Below are positions 4,530-5,576 of a DNA stretch of 5,576 nucleotides, one piece after another. The stretch covers positions 1 to 5,576 of the forward strand of contig DAONFG010000087.1 in assembly GCA_035403465.1 (NCBI GenBank), read 5' to 3'. The notes under the pieces are model-generated. The model saw only the letters and a list, made by a program, of their open reading frames with translations, made no database searches and was not told where the DNA came from. This DNA is from JAAYBQ01 sp035403465 (GTDB taxonomy: Bacteria > Spirochaetota > UBA4802 > UBA5550). Every line of letters begins with the position of its first letter. The stretch's first letter is position 1. A program made the position numbers and the translations under genes.

Positions 4530-5576
4530 ATGCCTTCCGTTGCGCCTGATGTTAAAAAAACAATACTCCTTGTTGAGGATGAATTCCTCATTGCCATGAT
4601 GGAATCAAGGGACCTTGAAACCGAGGGTTATAATGTGATCCATGCAGCGGGCGGGCAGGAAGCGGTCGATCTTGTCAGGGAACAGGGCACCGGCATCAAT
4701 CTTGTGCTCATGGATATTGACCTGGGGGAGGGAATGGACGGCACAGAGGCCGCGCGGCAGATCCTTGATCTGCGTGAGATCCCGGTTATCTTCCTCTCGT
4801 CCCATACTGAAAATGAAGTTGTAAACAAAACCGAAGAGATAACATCATACGGCTACGTTGTAAAGAATACAGGAGCGACTGTACTTGCCGCTTCAATAAG
4901 GATGGCCTTCAGACTCTTCGAAGCCAACAGGAAAATTTCATTAAAAAATAACGAGATACTCCAGGCCAGCGCAAAGCTGATGGAGCTTAACGACGAGCTT
5001 CTGCAGTCAAGGAACAGTATTGCGGAGAGCGAGGAGAGGTACAGGTATCTATACGAGTCATTCATCGATGTATATTACAGGGTTGATACATCAAATATTA
5101 TAACCGAATTATCCCCCTCGGTAGAGGATTTATCCGGGTGGAAACCTGAAGAGATTATCGGAAGGCCTGTTGATGAAATATATTCCAACCCGGCAGACCG
5201 GGAAGTTTTTCTCAGGCGAATTGCGGAAGAGGGTAAGGTCAACGGCTTCGAGGCACTCTTCAAGAAAAAAGACGGATCCGTGCTGCCCATGTCTATCCAT
5301 GCCCGGGTGATCTTTGACCGTGACGGCAGGTACGCAGGTATAGAGGGTTCACTCCGGGATATAAGCGGGAAAAAACATGCAGAGGAGATGCTGCATAAAA
5401 CTATTGAGCAGTACAGGATACTCATAGATAATTCAGTCGACATGATCTGGACACTGGATGCGGCAGGGAGGCTGACTTATGCTTCACCTGCGTGGGAGAA
5501 GGTGCTGGGTTATACTGTTGAATACTCTGCAGGCAAGGATTTCAGGATGTTTATCCACCCGGATGATGTAGCCTGG
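4530..5576 (+). CDS. REC-PAS-PAS signalling protein, probable histidine kinase (partial)
   Basis: Open to the right edge; the first 349 residues are present. Residues 10-128 are a receiver domain: acidic Glu16-Asp17, phospho-acceptor Asp62 in LVLMDIDL, the switch Ser90 in IFLSSHT, and Lys112 in YGYVVKN, where Asn113 replaces the usual Pro. Residues 131-172 form a probable coiled coil (NNEILQASAKLMELNDELL) leading into PAS 1 (about 170-285), with an ending typical of PAC motifs (YAGIEGSLRDISGKKHAEEML). PAS 2 begins about 292 (YRILIDNSVDMIWTLD) and is cut at FIHPDDVAW. No transmembrane segment precedes the sensors, so it should be cytoplasmic. Proteins with this order usually end in HisKA plus HATPase_c, less often a GGDEF or phosphatase output; the output domain lies beyond the window and is unproven. 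The N-terminal receiver suggests input from another kinase. Transcribed divergently from the fusion enzyme out of a symmetrical promoter region. Confidence 0.88.
   Translation, partial: MPSVAPDVKKTILLVEDEFLIAMMESRDLETEGYNVIHAAGGQEAVDLVREQGTGINLVLMDIDLGEGMDGTEAARQILDLREIPVIFLSSHTENEVVNKTEEITSYGYVVKNTGATVLAASIRMAFRLFEANRKISLKNNEILQASAKLMELNDELLQSRNSIAESEERYRYLYESFIDVYYRVDTSNIITELSPSVEDLSGWKPEEIIGRPVDEIYSNPADREVFLRRIAEEGKVNGFEALFKKKDGSVLPMSIHARVIFDRDGRYAGIEGSLRDISGKKHAEEMLHKTIEQYRILIDNSVDMIWTLDAAGRLTYASPAWEKVLGYTVEYSAGKDFRMFIHPDDVAW

Noticed and set aside
4605..5443. Minus-strand open frames and a short plus-strand frame within the REC-PAS gene
   Set aside because: Shadows; the plus frame from 4530 encodes continuous REC and PAS domains to the window edge.

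Overview
The window reads as chromosomal DNA of a bacterium, most likely an uncultured or environmental member of the Spirochaetota. This rests on two short lipoproteins with relaxed spirochaete-like lipoboxes (F-A-S-C and I-G-S-C) and on a response-regulator/PAS sensor protein whose receiver domain has the wording I recall from spirochaete hybrid sensors (LSSHTE, then ITSYGYVVKN). The assignment comes from recalled protein style, not from a database search. There are five credible protein genes; the last runs off the right edge.

Left part (1-1710, + strand): two tandem paralogous lipoprotein genes of unknown function. Each has GGAGG nine bases before ATGAAAAAGG and its own hairpin terminator built on a GGATGC/GCATCC stem. 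They look like separately transcribed products of an old duplication.

Middle (1711-1951): a non-coding strip of short dispersed repeats. It holds octamer-based CACAGAGG and CGCAAAGA arrays, a hairpin ATTCCC-N8-GGGAAT of the dRS3 type, and two hairpins sharing CCTGAA/TTCAGG arms. The small reading frames here translate repeats and are not called as genes.

Minus-strand block (1952-4276): a 136-residue Rnk/GreA-GreB C-terminal-domain protein, expected to bind RNA polymerase, and upstream of it a 561-residue protein that joins an N-terminal calcineurin-like metallophosphoesterase to a C-terminal polymerase-beta-type nucleotidyltransferase. The latter is the most unusual gene here. Its domain pairing suggests nucleic-acid end or nucleotide processing, but no substrate can be named from sequence.

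Right part (4277-5576): a back-to-back promoter region. Sigma70-like promoters in each direction share overlapping -35 boxes and lie symmetrically inside a perfect 10-bp inverted repeat centred on 4365. Leftward it serves the fusion enzyme through a short leader with two minute ORFs. Rightward it serves a REC-PAS-PAS sensory protein through a roughly 130-nt leader that may fold. The shared control region suggests that the fusion enzyme and the signalling protein are co-regulated.
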